Notes under the pieces: model-generated
Seen by the model: only the letters and a program-made list of their open reading frames with translations
Told to the model about the DNA's origin: nothing
The model's database searches: none
Shown: in pieces, positions 40,539 to 49,441 of the stretch
Numbering within the stretch: the stretch's first letter is position 1
Layout of the letters: each line of letters begins with the position of its first letter
Assembly: GCA_016218575.1 (NCBI GenBank)
Contig: JACRDN010000013.1
Location: 1 to 54,012 of the forward strand
From: Elusimicrobiota bacterium
Lineage (GTDB): Bacteria > Elusimicrobiota > Elusimicrobia > UBA1565 > UBA9628
Direction: 5' to 3'
DNA length: 54,012 nucleotides
Position numbers and translations under genes: made by a program

Positions 40539-41693
40539 GTGCTCCTGTTCATCCTAGGGGTGCTAGCCGGAGCCCTGCTGGCGGGGTTGTGGTTTTGTCT
40601 TCTGGCCAGCCTCTGGCACTTTCGCTGGCGCCGCCGGCCCGCGGCAGAGCCGCGCGCCGGTATGACCTTGATCCGGCCGGTGCGCGGCCTCGACGAGGCG
40701 TTGGAGGATGGCTTCGAGTCCATCGTGGCCTCCGACCCGGAAGGGCGCCTGCAGTTCATTATTGCCATCGAAAGCGAGGATGACCCGGCCTACCCCGTGG
40801 CCCTGGCCTTCGCCCGAAGGCATCCGGGTCGGGACATCCTGATCTTGACCACGGGCCCGAGCGGCGAGCGGATGGGCAAGATACACAACATGATCGAGGC
40901 CCTGCCCAAGGCCAAGCATCCCTTCGTGATTTTCTCGGATGCCGACTGTCGCGCCACCCCCGGGCTCCTGCGCCAAACCGCGCTGGCTTTCGAGGATGGC
41001 TGCGACATGGCTTTCGCGCTTCCCTACCATGTCCCTGCTTCCGGCGTGGGCGGCTTCTGCTTCCAGATCGCCTTCAACCATTTCTTTTGCGTGGGCGCCG
41101 TGCTCGGCTTCTACCTCGATCTCATGCCTTTTTGCGCCGGGGCCTGGATGGCGTACCGCAGGGAATGGCTGGAGCGGCTCGGAGGCCTCGAGCCTTTCGC
41201 CCATGTCATCGCCGATGACGTGGCCTTGAGTGTTATGAGCACCCGGCTGGGGGCCAAGAGATGCCTGCTTGGGGAGCTGGTTTCTGTCCAGGAAAGCGAA
41301 ACATCCATTAAGGAGGCTTTCGAGCACTTGGTCAAATGGTCTGCCATCGTGCGCTGGTGCCTGCCCCGTCCCTACCTTCTCTCGCCCTTTATCAACCCTG
41401 GCTTGGCCGCGGCCTTGTTTTGGGTCCTCTGCGAACATTCCGGGAAATGGTTTTGGCCGGGGCGGGCCATGCTCTTGTCGATGTTGGCTTCCCGCGCCTT
41501 GATCGGCTATGCCCAGGACCGCTGGGTGGCCGGGTTTCGCCAAGGCCCCGGGAAATATTTCTTTCTGGCTTTCGCCGATTTCGGGGCCCTGCTTTTCTGG
41601 ATCCTGGGCTTTCGCAGGACTATCTCGTGGCGGGGCAAGGCCTATCGTCTTTCCTCGGGAGGGCGGGCAAAAGTCATTGCGCCTATTGCATGA
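40539..41693 (+). CDS. Membrane glycosyltransferase, ceramide glucosyltransferase/HpnI-like
   Basis: The 384-aa protein has an N-terminal TM helix ('LFILGVLAGALLAGLWFCLL'), then a GT2/GT21-like catalytic domain: 'TLIRPVRGLDE', 'FIIAIESEDDPA' (D1 site), 'VIFSDADCRATPGLL' (D2 site), 'FCAGAWMAYRR' and 'IADDVALS'. C-terminal TM helices follow. Relatives add a sugar to ceramide or hopanoid lipids in the cytoplasmic membrane. I chose GTG 40539; upstream in-frame codons overlap the CDGSH gene. Confidence 0.85.
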   Translation: MLLFILGVLAGALLAGLWFCLLASLWHFRWRRRPAAEPRAGMTLIRPVRGLDEALEDGFESIVASDPEGRLQFIIAIESEDDPAYPVALAFARRHPGRDILILTTGPSGERMGKIHNMIEALPKAKHPFVIFSDADCRATPGLLRQTALAFEDGCDMAFALPYHVPASGVGGFCFQIAFNHFFCVGAVLGFYLDLMPFCAGAWMAYRREWLERLGGLEPFAHVIADDVALSVMSTRLGAKRCLLGELVSVQESETSIKEAFEHLVKWSAIVRWCLPRPYLLSPFINPGLAAALFWVLCEHSGKWFWPGRAMLLSMLASRALIGYAQDRWVAGFRQGPGKYFFLAFADFGALLFWILGFRRTISWRGKAYRLSSGGRAKVIAPIA

Positions 41694-41714
41694 TTTTGAA
41701 GGCGGGGCTATACT
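41686..41714 (+). promoter_or_regulatory. Sigma70-type promoter of the response regulator pair
   Basis: TTGCAT (41686-41691) and TATACT (41709-41714) are 17 bp apart. The -35 overlaps the end of the glycosyltransferase gene. A GGAGG site precedes ATG 41745. Confidence 0.6.
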
Positions 41715-41744
41715 GGACCGAGATTTTCGCGGGGCCGGAGGAAT

Positions 41745-42128
41745 ATGAGCGAGGCGAAAAAGCGGAAAATCCTTGTCGTGGATGACAATACCGTGTTCGT
41801 GGACATGGTCTCGATGGTTTTTGATGAGGACTACGAGGTTCTTCGGGCCGAGGACGGGGAGAAGGGTCTGACCCTGGCGCGCTCGCGGGCGCCCGACATC
41901 ATCCTGTTGGACATCATGATGCCCAAGGTGTCGGGAATGGAGATGCTTAGGGCTTTGCAGGCCGACATGGAGACGCGCAGCATCCCTATCGTGGTTTTGA
42001 GCGCCAGCTGCATCGAGGATTCCACCACCCAAATGATTAGGCAGGAAGTCAACGTGAAATCTTTCTTGAGGAAGCCCTGCGGCGTCGAGGCATTGCGCAA
42101 GGAGATACAGGCCGTTCTGCCCCCATGA
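41745..42128 (+). CDS. Single-domain response regulator
   Basis: The 127-aa protein is one receiver domain: acidic pair Asp13/Asp14 in 'LVVDDN', phospho-acceptor Asp56 in 'ILLDIMMP', Ser86 in 'VVLSAS' and Lys110 in 'FLRKP'. No output domain and no adjacent histidine kinase exist. The stop overlaps the next gene start by 4 bp, so it is co-expressed with the receiver/thioesterase fusion. Confidence 0.95.
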   Translation: MSEAKKRKILVVDDNTVFVDMVSMVFDEDYEVLRAEDGEKGLTLARSRAPDIILLDIMMPKVSGMEMLRALQADMETRSIPIVVLSASCIEDSTTQMIRQEVNVKSFLRKPCGVEALRKEIQAVLPP

Positions 42129-43000
42129 AGACAGTCTTGGTCATCGACGACGACCAGACCTTGGTCGCTCTCCTCAAGGAAGGCCTGGAATCGGCCGGCT
42201 ACGGGGTGGCCGCGGCTTTCGATGGGGTCCAGGGGGTCCTCCAGGCGCATCAGCGCAGGCCGGACATCATCATCCTGGACTTCTACATGCCGGGAGGAGG
42301 CGGCCATACGGTTTACGAGCGCCTGCGCGGGGTTCCGGATACGGCCAAGATTCCCATCATTTTCTCGACGGTGTGCGGTTTCGACGAGGTCAAGAAGCGC
42401 ATTCACCCCAGCGCCCATACCTATTTTCTCAAGAAGCCCCTGGGGCTCAATCAGGTGATTTCTGCCGTCAATAATATATTGGGGGAGAGCAAGGCCTCTC
42501 CGCAAACATTGCAGAGGCCTGAAATACCAAAAACGACTGCGAACAAACCTCAGCCTCGCGGCGCCGCGCCAGCGGCGCCGCGATTTCATGAATTCGACGT
42601 ACGCGTCACCTACGCCGACACCGACAAGCTTGGCATCATCTATTACGCCAACTATTTCAAGTACTTCGAGGAAGGCCGCACCGAGCTCCTGCGCTCTTTG
42701 GGGTTGCGCTACCGTGATCTCGAGATACAGCGCAAGCTCTTCATCCCGGCCGTGGAGGCCAACTGCCGGTATTTGGCTCCCAGCCGCTACGACGACCTCC
42801 TCGTGGTCCGCACCTGGATTTCCGACCTGGGGGCGGTCAGCATCCGCTTCGAGAACGAGATTTACGACCAGGACCTGGGCGGCAAGAAGGTGGCCAGGGG
42901 ATTTTCCCGCCACGCCGTGGTCAACGATCTTTGGCGCGCGGCGCGGATTCCCCACGACTTGCGCCAGCTCCTGGAGCCTTACGTGGGCGGCCCGTCTTAA
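42125..43000 (+). CDS. Response regulator receiver fused to a hot-dog thioesterase
   Basis: The 291-aa protein has a receiver domain (residues 1-120; Asp9/Asp10, Asp52 in 'IILDFYMP', Ser81/Thr82, Lys104 in 'FLKKP'), a Pro/Ala-rich linker (about 121-152), and a 4-hydroxybenzoyl-CoA/YbgC-like thioesterase domain from 153. The catalytic motif 'YADTDKLGIIYYANYF' has Asp167 in the expected place. A phospho-controlled acyl-CoA thioesterase is an attractive inference. The gene converges on and overlaps the permease gene by 4 bp. Confidence 0.9.
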   Translation: MKTVLVIDDDQTLVALLKEGLESAGYGVAAAFDGVQGVLQAHQRRPDIIILDFYMPGGGGHTVYERLRGVPDTAKIPIIFSTVCGFDEVKKRIHPSAHTYFLKKPLGLNQVISAVNNILGESKASPQTLQRPEIPKTTANKPQPRGAAPAAPRFHEFDVRVTYADTDKLGIIYYANYFKYFEEGRTELLRSLGLRYRDLEIQRKLFIPAVEANCRYLAPSRYDDLLVVRTWISDLGAVSIRFENEIYDQDLGGKKVARGFSRHAVVNDLWRAARIPHDLRQLLEPYVGGPS

Positions 43001-44070
43001 ACGTAGGGAACTTCCACGGCGGGGTGGGGTTCTGGCGCGGCAAGGCGCGTCTCCGTGGCGTACCAGGCCCACAAGACTTTCCCCAGTTCCTTGATCACGC
43101 ATGCGGCCGGAACCGCGAAGACCAGGCCGATGAAACCGAAGAGCTCCCCGCCGGCCATGAGGCTTAGGAGAAAAGCCAGGGGATGGAGCTTCACGGAGCG
43201 CTTGGCGATAAAGGGCTCGAGGAGCAGATCGTCGGCCAGGCGAATGCCGGCGAATAGAGCCGCCACCTTGAGGCCCGCCGCGAAGGAGTTGAATTGGAAA
43301 ATGGCGGCCAAGCCCCCGATCGCGGCACCCATTGCCGGCCCCAGATACGGCACGAAATTGCCCAAGCCCGCCAGGAGCGAGATGGCCAAGGCTTGGCTGA
43401 GTCCCATGAGGCTGAGTCCAATGAAGGACGCGATGGCCACGGCCATGGAGGCGATCAGGAGTCCCCGCAGGTAATTGCCCAGGGATGCGTCTATCTCCGA
43501 GAGGATGTGCAATATTCTCTCCACGTGCCGGGCCGGGCAGGCCTGGATCATGTGGCGGACGGCCTTGGGGCCGTCGATGAGCATAAAATAGGTGATGAGG
43601 GGAATGAGGAAAAGGAAGGATAGGAGGGGGAAAATGCCGAGGAGATAGCCGGGGATATTCTCGGCCTGGCGCATCAAGGGCTCGTAGAGCTGGATGTCCC
43701 AGCGCTCGATGATGGACGAGGCGAAGGGCACGTTTTGGGCGATGAACTGCTTGGCGGCGCTCACGATGCCCTTGATGGTCGCCAGATACGCGGGCGACTG
43801 CTCCTGCAGGAAGGAAAGCTCGGCCGAGGCCATCTGCAGGAGGTTGTTGGCCGCCACGCTCACGGCCGCTAGGGCGATCAGATAGAATAGGGTCACGCTG
43901 AAGGCGCGGCGCAGGCCTTTGACCTCGCAGTAATTGATGAAGGGATGGGTCACGTAGGCCAAGGCGGAGCTCAGGATGAATGGAATCAGGGCATGCCCGA
44001 GGCGAGAGAGCAGGTAAAAGGCGAGGCCGGCTCCTAGGATAAAAGGGATGAAAGGGAAGGGCCTTCTCAT
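42997..44070 (-). CDS. AI-2E family (PerM-like) membrane transporter
   Basis: The 357-aa protein has the AI-2E/PerM layout: N-terminal TM pairs ('FIPFILGAGLAFYLLSR', 'FILSSALAYVTHPFI'), a long central loop, then 'YLRGLLIASMAVAIASFIG', 'LAGLGNFVPYLGPAMGAAIG' and 'LEPFIAKRSVKLHPLAFLLS'. Members export diverse small molecules or ions; the name does not prove AI-2 transport. ATG 44070 overlaps the upstream cNMP-binding gene stop by 1 bp. Confidence 0.92.
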   Translation of the reverse strand: MRRPFPFIPFILGAGLAFYLLSRLGHALIPFILSSALAYVTHPFINYCEVKGLRRAFSVTLFYLIALAAVSVAANNLLQMASAELSFLQEQSPAYLATIKGIVSAAKQFIAQNVPFASSIIERWDIQLYEPLMRQAENIPGYLLGIFPLLSFLFLIPLITYFMLIDGPKAVRHMIQACPARHVERILHILSEIDASLGNYLRGLLIASMAVAIASFIGLSLMGLSQALAISLLAGLGNFVPYLGPAMGAAIGGLAAIFQFNSFAAGLKVAALFAGIRLADDLLLEPFIAKRSVKLHPLAFLLSLMAGGELFGFIGLVFAVPAACVIKELGKVLWAWYATETRLAAPEPHPAVEVPYV

Positions 44071-44567
44071 CAACTGCTGGCGTGGGAAGCCGTGGCTCCG
44101 ATCGTGGCTCGGCGCAGGCGCGCCGAGAGAAGTTGGGCCAGGTGGGTCATGACCTGGATGCCCAGGCGCGGATGCTCCTGGATCAGGGATTCGAGCTTGG
44201 AGAGGTAGAGAAGGTAAAGGCGAGAATCCTCGGCCGCCTGGGCCGTGGCCGCGCGCGGGAGCTGCTCCAAAAGGGCCATCTCTCCGAAGAACTCGCCGGG
44301 CTTGAGCTTGTAAAGCGGCTGGCCGGCGCCGTCCGGGCGCCTGCGGGAGAGTTCCACGGACCCGGACTCCAGGATGAAGAGGGCCCGGCCGATATCCCCT
44401 TCCTGGAACAGTACCTCTCCCTGCCGGTAAACGCGGCAATGGAGGGCCTGGGCGAGCTCGGCCAATTCCCGGTCCTTCAAGTCCTTGAACAGCTCCAGGC
44501 TTCTTAAGAAGTCCTTTTTGGCCTGAAGAGTCGGGTCGTAAAGGAGCTTTCTGAGGTTTTTGAGCAA
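44070..44567 (-). CDS. Cyclic nucleotide-binding domain protein
   Basis: The 165-aa protein is a CRP-type sensor domain without a DNA-binding domain: 'LFKDLKDRELAELAQAL', 'VYRQGEVLFQEGD', 'LFILESGSVELSR', and the phosphate cassette 'PGEFFGEMALLEQLPRAATAQA'. It likely binds a cyclic nucleotide and acts on a partner, perhaps the downstream permease. The start is TTG 44567 with GAGGA upstream, 1 nt after the preceding stop. Confidence 0.9.
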   Translation of the reverse strand: MLKNLRKLLYDPTLQAKKDFLRSLELFKDLKDRELAELAQALHCRVYRQGEVLFQEGDIGRALFILESGSVELSRRRPDGAGQPLYKLKPGEFFGEMALLEQLPRAATAQAAEDSRLYLLYLSKLESLIQEHPRLGIQVMTHLAQLLSARLRRATIGATASHASS

Positions 44568-44568
44568 A

Positions 44569-44832
44569 TTATTCCTCTTTTTTCTTGCTCGGCCAGAACG
44601 CGCTCATCAGTATCCGGGCCGTTCCTTCCAGGGCCTTGAACCAGCCCGACCGCATCCGGGAGGTGAAAGCCTCCACCTCCTCCTCGACGCGGTAGGCCAG
44701 GACCTCGACGGCTTGGGCGCCCTGTTTGATCTTGCGCAAGGTGATGATCAAGAACGCCAGCAGAAACGAGAGCTCCACGGTCATGATGGCGACGCAAACG
44801 GCGATGAAAACAATCAAAGCGTTGGATGTCAT
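44569..44832 (-). CDS. Small single-TM protein
   Basis: The 87-aa protein has one N-terminal TM helix ('LIVFIAVCVAIMTVELSFLLAF') and an amphipathic cytoplasmic helix ('KIKQGAQAVEVLAYRVEEEVE'). The pattern recalls DUF948-like small membrane proteins. It is first in a three-gene unit with the cNMP-binding protein and the permease. Confidence 0.75.
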   Translation of the reverse strand: MTSNALIVFIAVCVAIMTVELSFLLAFLIITLRKIKQGAQAVEVLAYRVEEEVEAFTSRMRSGWFKALEGTARILMSAFWPSKKKEE

Positions 44833-44883
44833 CTTTGTTCCTTATGAAAACATGAATTGCAACGGCGGGCGGAGCCCGCCACG

Positions 44884-44938
44884 CTTATGCCCATAAGGAT
44901 ATGCGTTGGACATAATGTGCTTGCGGTTGCAGTATAAC
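44884..44938. promoter_or_regulatory. Promoter region between divergent units
   Basis: CTTATG-CC-CATAAG (44884-44897) is a perfect 6-bp inverted repeat. CATAAT (44911-44916) and TATAAC (44933-44938) are candidate -10 boxes for the acyl-CoA dehydrogenase. No clear -35 is present. Confidence 0.35.
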
Positions 44939-44989
44939 TTAGAAGTCCGGCCAATGCAAGACCTCGGACAAAATGATAGTATGGACTCC

Positions 44990-46168
44990 ATGGATTTCGA
45001 TCTGGAACCCCGCCATCTTGAGATTCAGCGCAAGGTCCGGGAGTTTTGCGAGCAAGAGGTCATCCCGAGGGCCCAGGAGAACGACCGCAAGGAGGCTTTC
45101 CCGTGGGATCTCATGCCCGGGCTGCGCCGCCTGGGGCTTTTAGGCATCGTTTTCCCCAAGGAGTACGGGGGGCAGGCCTTGGACGCGATCTCCCTCTGCC
45201 TCATCCTGGAGGAGTTGGGGCGTGCCGACGCGGCCCTGGCCCTTACCGTTGAGTCCCACAATGGGCTTTGCACCAACCATCTCTTTCTGCACGCGAGCGC
45301 GGAGCAAAAGCGCAAATACCTGCCGCGCCTGGCCACCGGCGAGGTGTTGGGCGCCTGGGCTTTGACCGAGCCCCAGGCGGGCTCCGACGCCGCCTCCATC
45401 CGCACCAAGGCCGTGCTCGAGGGCTCCCGCTGGGTGATCAACGGCTCCAAGACCTTCACGACCCAGGGGTCGGTGGCCGGCGTGTACGTGGTTTTCGCCC
45501 AAACCGGGGAGCATCCCTCTGGGGGGAGGGGGCTGACCGCCTTTGTCATGGAGAAGGGCACCCCGGGCCTCAACGTCGGAAAAATCGAGAAGAAGATGGG
45601 AATCCGCTCCTCCGACACCGCCCAGCTTCACCTGCAGAACGTGCGCCTGTCCCAGGACCATGTGGTGGGAAAACCTGGCCGTGCCTTCCGCGACGCCATG
45701 ACGGTGCTCGACGGCGGCCGGGTGGCCATCTCGGGAATTTCCGTGGGCATCGCCCGCGCGGCCCTCGAGGAGGGGATCAAGTGGGTCAAACCCCGCCAGA
45801 AGGAGTACGGCATCCGCCCGAACTCTGCGGGGCTCACCGCGGCCCAGCGCACCTTGGCCCAGATCGCGGCCGAGGTGGACGCGGCTAGGCTTCTGGCCCT
45901 GCGCGCAGCCTTCCTCCTTGACGCGGGCCGGCCCTATTCCCGGGAGGCTTCCATTGCCAAGCTCGTGAGCGGGGATTTGGCCATGCGCGCTCCCACGGAG
46001 ATATTGGACGTGATCGGGCCCCACGGGGCCTCCTTCGATTGCCCGGTCCAGCGCTTTTTCCGCGACGCCAAGCTCTACCAGATCGGGGAGGGCTCGAGCC
46101 AAATTCAGCAATTGGTGATCAGCCGGCTCCTCTTGAGCGAGGCGGCGGCCGAGCGGGTCTATGCCTGA
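44990..46168 (+). CDS. Acyl-CoA dehydrogenase
   Basis: The 392-aa FAD enzyme oxidises an acyl-CoA to the enoyl-CoA. Visible motifs: '[16 protein letters not shown]', '[21 protein letters not shown]', '[10 protein letters not shown]', '[12 protein letters not shown]', '[20 protein letters not shown]' and '[18 protein letters not shown]' with the catalytic Glu. ATG 44990 ('MDFDLEP') fits the family start; 44981 and 44954 are possible. It could be the isovaleryl- or a short-chain enzyme; if isovaleryl, it would feed the leucine operon at 11472. It overlaps ileS by 8 bp. Confidence 0.92.
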   Translation: MDFDLEPRHLEIQRKVREFCEQEVIPRAQENDRKEAFPWDLMPGLRRLGLLGIVFPKEYGGQALDAISLCLILEELGRADAALALTVESHNGLCTNHLFLHASAEQKRKYLPRLATGEVLGAWALTEPQAGSDAASIRTKAVLEGSRWVINGSKTFTTQGSVAGVYVVFAQTGEHPSGGRGLTAFVMEKGTPGLNVGKIEKKMGIRSSDTAQLHLQNVRLSQDHVVGKPGRAFRDAMTVLDGGRVAISGISVGIARAALEEGIKWVKPRQKEYGIRPNSAGLTAAQRTLAQIAAEVDAARLLALRAAFLLDAGRPYSREASIAKLVSGDLAMRAPTEILDVIGPHGASFDCPVQRFFRDAKLYQIGEGSSQIQQLVISRLLLSEAAAERVYA

Positions 46169-48968
46169 GGCCAAGGCCGACTATTCCCAGACTTTGAACC
46201 TTCCCAAGACGGATTTCCCCATGAGGGGGGATCTGCCCAAGAGGGAGCCCGGGATACTGGAACTCTGGTCCAAGATCGGGCTTTACGAGGCCCTGCGAAA
46301 GAAACAGCAGGGCCGGCCCCTGTTCGCGCTTCACGACGGCCCGCCCTATGCCAACGGCGGCATCCACATCGGCCACGCCTTGAACAAGGTCTTGAAGGAC
46401 ATGGTGGTCAAATCCCGCGCCGTCATGGGCTGCCGCACCCCTTATGTGCCGGGCTGGGACTGCCACGGCCTTCCCATCGAGGCGGCGCTCTTGAAGGAGC
46501 TCAAGATGGGGAAAAGGGGCGTCAAAGACATCCCCGCCTTTCGCGCCCAGGCCGAGGCATTCGCCGAGCGCTTCATCTCTCTCCAGCGCGAGGAGTTCCG
46601 TCGCTTGGGGGTTCTGGGCGACTGGGAAAGACCATACAAAACGATGTCCAGGGAGTACGAGTCGCGCGTCCTGCGCGCATTCCGGCTGCTTTTGAAGGGG
46701 GGCTACGTCTACCGGGGACTCAAACCCGTGTATTGGTGCGTCTCCTGCGAGACCGCTTTGGCCGAGGCCGAGATCGAGTACAAGGACAAGGCCTCTCCCT
46801 CGGTTTTCGCGGCCTTCCCGATCGAATACCCTAAGGAGCTGTCGGGCGCCGAGGTCCTGGTGTGGACCACGACCCCGTGGACCTTGCCCGCCAATATGGC
46901 CGCGGCCTTCCATCCGGAGCTTGAGTACGTGGCGGTCGAGGCAGAGCGGTCCGACTGGGCAAAGCCCAGGATACTGCTCCTGGCCAAGACCAGGCTCGAG
47001 GCCGCGATGAAGGCCTTGGGGGCCAGTCCCAAGGATATTCTCTACACCTACCGCGGCAAGGACTTGGCCCCCAGCCACCCGCCGGACAGGCGGGCCAACT
47101 TCGTCTACCGCAAGCCCTTCGGCGGCGGGGAGGGGATTGGGGTTCTGGCCGAGTACGTGAGCGCCGATGAGGGCACCGGGATCGTGCACACGGCCCCCGG
47201 CCACGGGGCCGACGATTTTCATACCGGCCAGCATTACGGCCTCGACATTTTCTGCCCGGTGGACGCGTCGGGGCGCTTTACCGAGGACGTTCCTGAGCGC
47301 CAGCTCCTGGAGGGCAAGGCGATTTTCTCCGAGGGAAACCCGATCGTCGCCTCGGCCTTGAAGGAGAGGGGCCTTCTCCTTGCCGAGGCGCAGATTCAGC
47401 ACAGCTACCCGCATTGCTGGCGCTGCAAGAATCCCATCGTGTTCCGGGCCACCGAGCAGTGGTTTTTGAGCGTAAATTTCAATAATCTGCGCGACCGGCT
47501 CCTCAAGGCCGTCGGGGAGGCGCGCTGGATTCCCGAGGCGGGGCGGGACCGCATCTCCAGCATGGTTGAGCTCCGGCCGGACTGGTGCCTGTCCCGACAG
47601 CGGGTTTGGGGGACCCCCATCCCGGTGCTTTTCTGCGCGCGGTGCCATCATCCCCTGAAAGACGACGCGGTCCTCGAGGCAATCGAGAATAAGGTGGCGG
47701 CCGAAGGGGACTCCTTCTGGTTCGAGAATTGGGGGGTGCATGTCACCGAGAAGATTTGGGACTTCCTTCCTCACGGCTTGACTTGCCGCTGCGGGTCTTC
47801 GGAGTTTCGCCGCGAGACCGACATCCTGGACGTCTGGATCGACTCCGGAGCCTCGTGGCTGGCCGTCCTCGAGCCGGAGGGCCAAGCCCCCTGCGACCTC
47901 TACCTCGAGGGCTCCGACCAGCACCGCGGCTGGTTCCAGAGCTCCTTGGTCCTCTCGGTCGCGATCGCGGGTAAGGCTCCCTACAAGTCCGTGCTCACCC
48001 ATGGCTTTGTCTTGGACCAGCAGGGCCGGGCCATGCACAAGTCCGCCGGCAACGTCGTGGCACCCCAGGAAGTGATCCAGAAGATGGGGGCCGACGTCTT
48101 GAGGCTTTGGGTGGCCCTTTCCGACTACAGCGACGACGTGCGGATTTCAGATAAGCTCCTGGAAGGTCCTGCAGACTCCTACCGCAGATTTAGAAACACC
48201 GTGCGCTACCTCTTGGGCAATCTCTCGGACTTCGACGCGGCCAAGCACGCCGTTGCCTTCGGAAAGCTCCCGGAGCTCGAGCGCTACATACTGCACCGCC
48301 TGGGGCTGCTCCAGAAAGGGATGCTTGAGGACTACCGCGAGTACCGCTTCCGCCATGCCGCGCGCGCGCTGGTGGATTTCTGCTCTTTTGATCTTTCCGC
48401 GTTCTACCTCGACATTTTGAAGGATAGGCTCTACACCTTCGCGCCCGACGATCCCTCGCGCCGCGCGGCCCAAACCGCGATGGCGGAGTGCCTAAAAAGG
48501 CTTCTCATCCTGGCTTCGCCCATTCTGTCTTTTACTTCCGAGGAGGCGTGGCAGTATTGGGCCCTGGGAGGGGAGGCGAGCGTGTTTTTGGCCGACCTCT
48601 CCGAGATCGCTCCGGAATGGGAGAACCTCGCCCTTTCGGAGCGCTGGGAGGCGGTGCGCCGGGTGCGCGAAAGGGCACAGAAGGCCCTCGAGGAGGCCCG
48701 GGGGGCCCGGAAAATCGGTTCCTCGCTTCAAGCCAAGGTGGTTTTCAAGGGATCCGCTCCAGGGGATGATGCCCTTCCCATCAATTGGCCTGAAATACTG
48801 CTAGTCTCCCAAGTGGAGCATCTCAAGGGGCAGGGAGAGCTCGAGATCGAGGTTCAAGCCGCCGAGGGCGCCAAATGCCCGCGCTGCTGGAGATACCAAA
48901 CCGACATCGGGGTCTCGGCCTCCCATCCCGAGCTCTGCGGCCGCTGTGCTACGCATCTGTCCCGGTGA
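46161..48968 (+). CDS. ileS: Isoleucyl-tRNA synthetase
   Basis: The 935-aa class I synthetase charges tRNA-Ile. It has '[20 protein letters not shown]' (HIGH motif), '[11 protein letters not shown]', the CP1 editing region '[13 protein letters not shown]' and '[16 protein letters not shown]', a KMSKS-like loop '[10 protein letters not shown]', and a C-terminal zinc site '[10 protein letters not shown]...CGRCATH'. The start lies inside the dehydrogenase gene end and the stop overlaps lspA (TGATG), a common ileS-lspA coupling. Confidence 0.97.
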   Translation: MPEAKADYSQTLNLPKTDFPMRGDLPKREPGILELWSKIGLYEALRKKQQGRPLFALHDGPPYANGGIHIGHALNKVLKDMVVKSRAVMGCRTPYVPGWDCHGLPIEAALLKELKMGKRGVKDIPAFRAQAEAFAERFISLQREEFRRLGVLGDWERPYKTMSREYESRVLRAFRLLLKGGYVYRGLKPVYWCVSCETALAEAEIEYKDKASPSVFAAFPIEYPKELSGAEVLVWTTTPWTLPANMAAAFHPELEYVAVEAERSDWAKPRILLLAKTRLEAAMKALGASPKDILYTYRGKDLAPSHPPDRRANFVYRKPFGGGEGIGVLAEYVSADEGTGIVHTAPGHGADDFHTGQHYGLDIFCPVDASGRFTEDVPERQLLEGKAIFSEGNPIVASALKERGLLLAEAQIQHSYPHCWRCKNPIVFRATEQWFLSVNFNNLRDRLLKAVGEARWIPEAGRDRISSMVELRPDWCLSRQRVWGTPIPVLFCARCHHPLKDDAVLEAIENKVAAEGDSFWFENWGVHVTEKIWDFLPHGLTCRCGSSEFRRETDILDVWIDSGASWLAVLEPEGQAPCDLYLEGSDQHRGWFQSSLVLSVAIAGKAPYKSVLTHGFVLDQQGRAMHKSAGNVVAPQEVIQKMGADVLRLWVALSDYSDDVRISDKLLEGPADSYRRFRNTVRYLLGNLSDFDAAKHAVAFGKLPELERYILHRLGLLQKGMLEDYREYRFRHAARALVDFCSFDLSAFYLDILKDRLYTFAPDDPSRRAAQTAMAECLKRLLILASPILSFTSEEAWQYWALGGEASVFLADLSEIAPEWENLALSERWEAVRRVRERAQKALEEARGARKIGSSLQAKVVFKGSAPGDDALPINWPEILLVSQVEHLKGQGELEIEVQAAEGAKCPRCWRYQTDIGVSASHPELCGRCATHLSR

Positions 48969-49399
48969 TGTTCCGGGCGCTGGCGGTGGTACTTCTGTTT
49001 CTGGCCGACCGCTTGACCAAGTATTGGGCTCTTCACGTCCTCAAGGCTCAATACTCACTTCCGGTGCTTCCCTTCTTCCACCTGACCTACATCGAGAACA
49101 CCGGCGCCGCCTTCGGGGTCGGAAACGGCAAAAACTTAAACTTCTTTTTCATCGTCCTCACTTCCATCTTGACCGGATTTCTCTTCTACATGCACAAGGC
49201 CTGGGCTCGGAAGAACGCCTGGGTCGCCGTGGGCCTGGTCTTGGTCACGGCCGGGGCTTTGGGGAATTTGTACGACCGAGTATTCTACGGCTACGTGGTG
49301 GACTTCCTCGACTTCCGGGTCTGGCCCGTGTTCAACCTCGCGGACTCCTGCGTCACGGTGGGGGCGGCCTGCCTGGCTTGGGGGTTGAGAGGAGAGTAG
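48968..49399 (+). CDS. lspA: Prolipoprotein signal peptidase
   Basis: The 143-aa, four-TM aspartic peptidase removes signal peptides from lipoproteins in the inner membrane. Signature motifs: 'ADRLTKYWA', 'YIENTGAAFGV', 'GALGNLYDRV' (Asp103) and 'VFNLADSCVTVG' (Asp126). ATG 48968 shares bases with the ileS stop. Confidence 0.96.
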   Translation: MFRALAVVLLFLADRLTKYWALHVLKAQYSLPVLPFFHLTYIENTGAAFGVGNGKNLNFFFIVLTSILTGFLFYMHKAWARKNAWVAVGLVLVTAGALGNLYDRVFYGYVVDFLDFRVWPVFNLADSCVTVGAACLAWGLRGE

Positions 49400-49400
49400 A

Positions 49401-49440
49401 CTTATCCACCCCACTTCGCGGCGAAGTTCGGTGGATAACC
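49401..49440. repeat. Palindromic repeat with inverted TTATCCACC sequences (copy 3)
   Basis: TTATCCACC (49402-49410) and GGTGGATAA (49430-49438) flank an ACTTCGC/GCGAAGT inner stem. Relative to copies 1 and 2, the changed A-to-C is matched by a T-to-G in the other arm, so pairing is conserved. It lies 1 bp after the lspA stop and 1 bp before the stop of the convergent gene. Confidence 0.85.
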
Positions 49441-49441
49441 G

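Noticed and set aside
46119-48038. Long minus-strand reading frame opposite ileS (also 2459-3418 opposite luxC, 40563-42032 opposite the glycosyltransferase, and 11799-13019 opposite MCC beta)
   Set aside because: These are GC-rich antisense shadows; the opposite strand has clear conserved domains and the shadow proteins have no recognisable motif or start signal.
48001-48060. Altered KMSKS loop (HKSAGN) in IleRS as a defect
   Set aside because: As far as I recall, AMHKS-type loops occur in other bacterial IleRS; the rest of the enzyme is intact, so this is normal variation.
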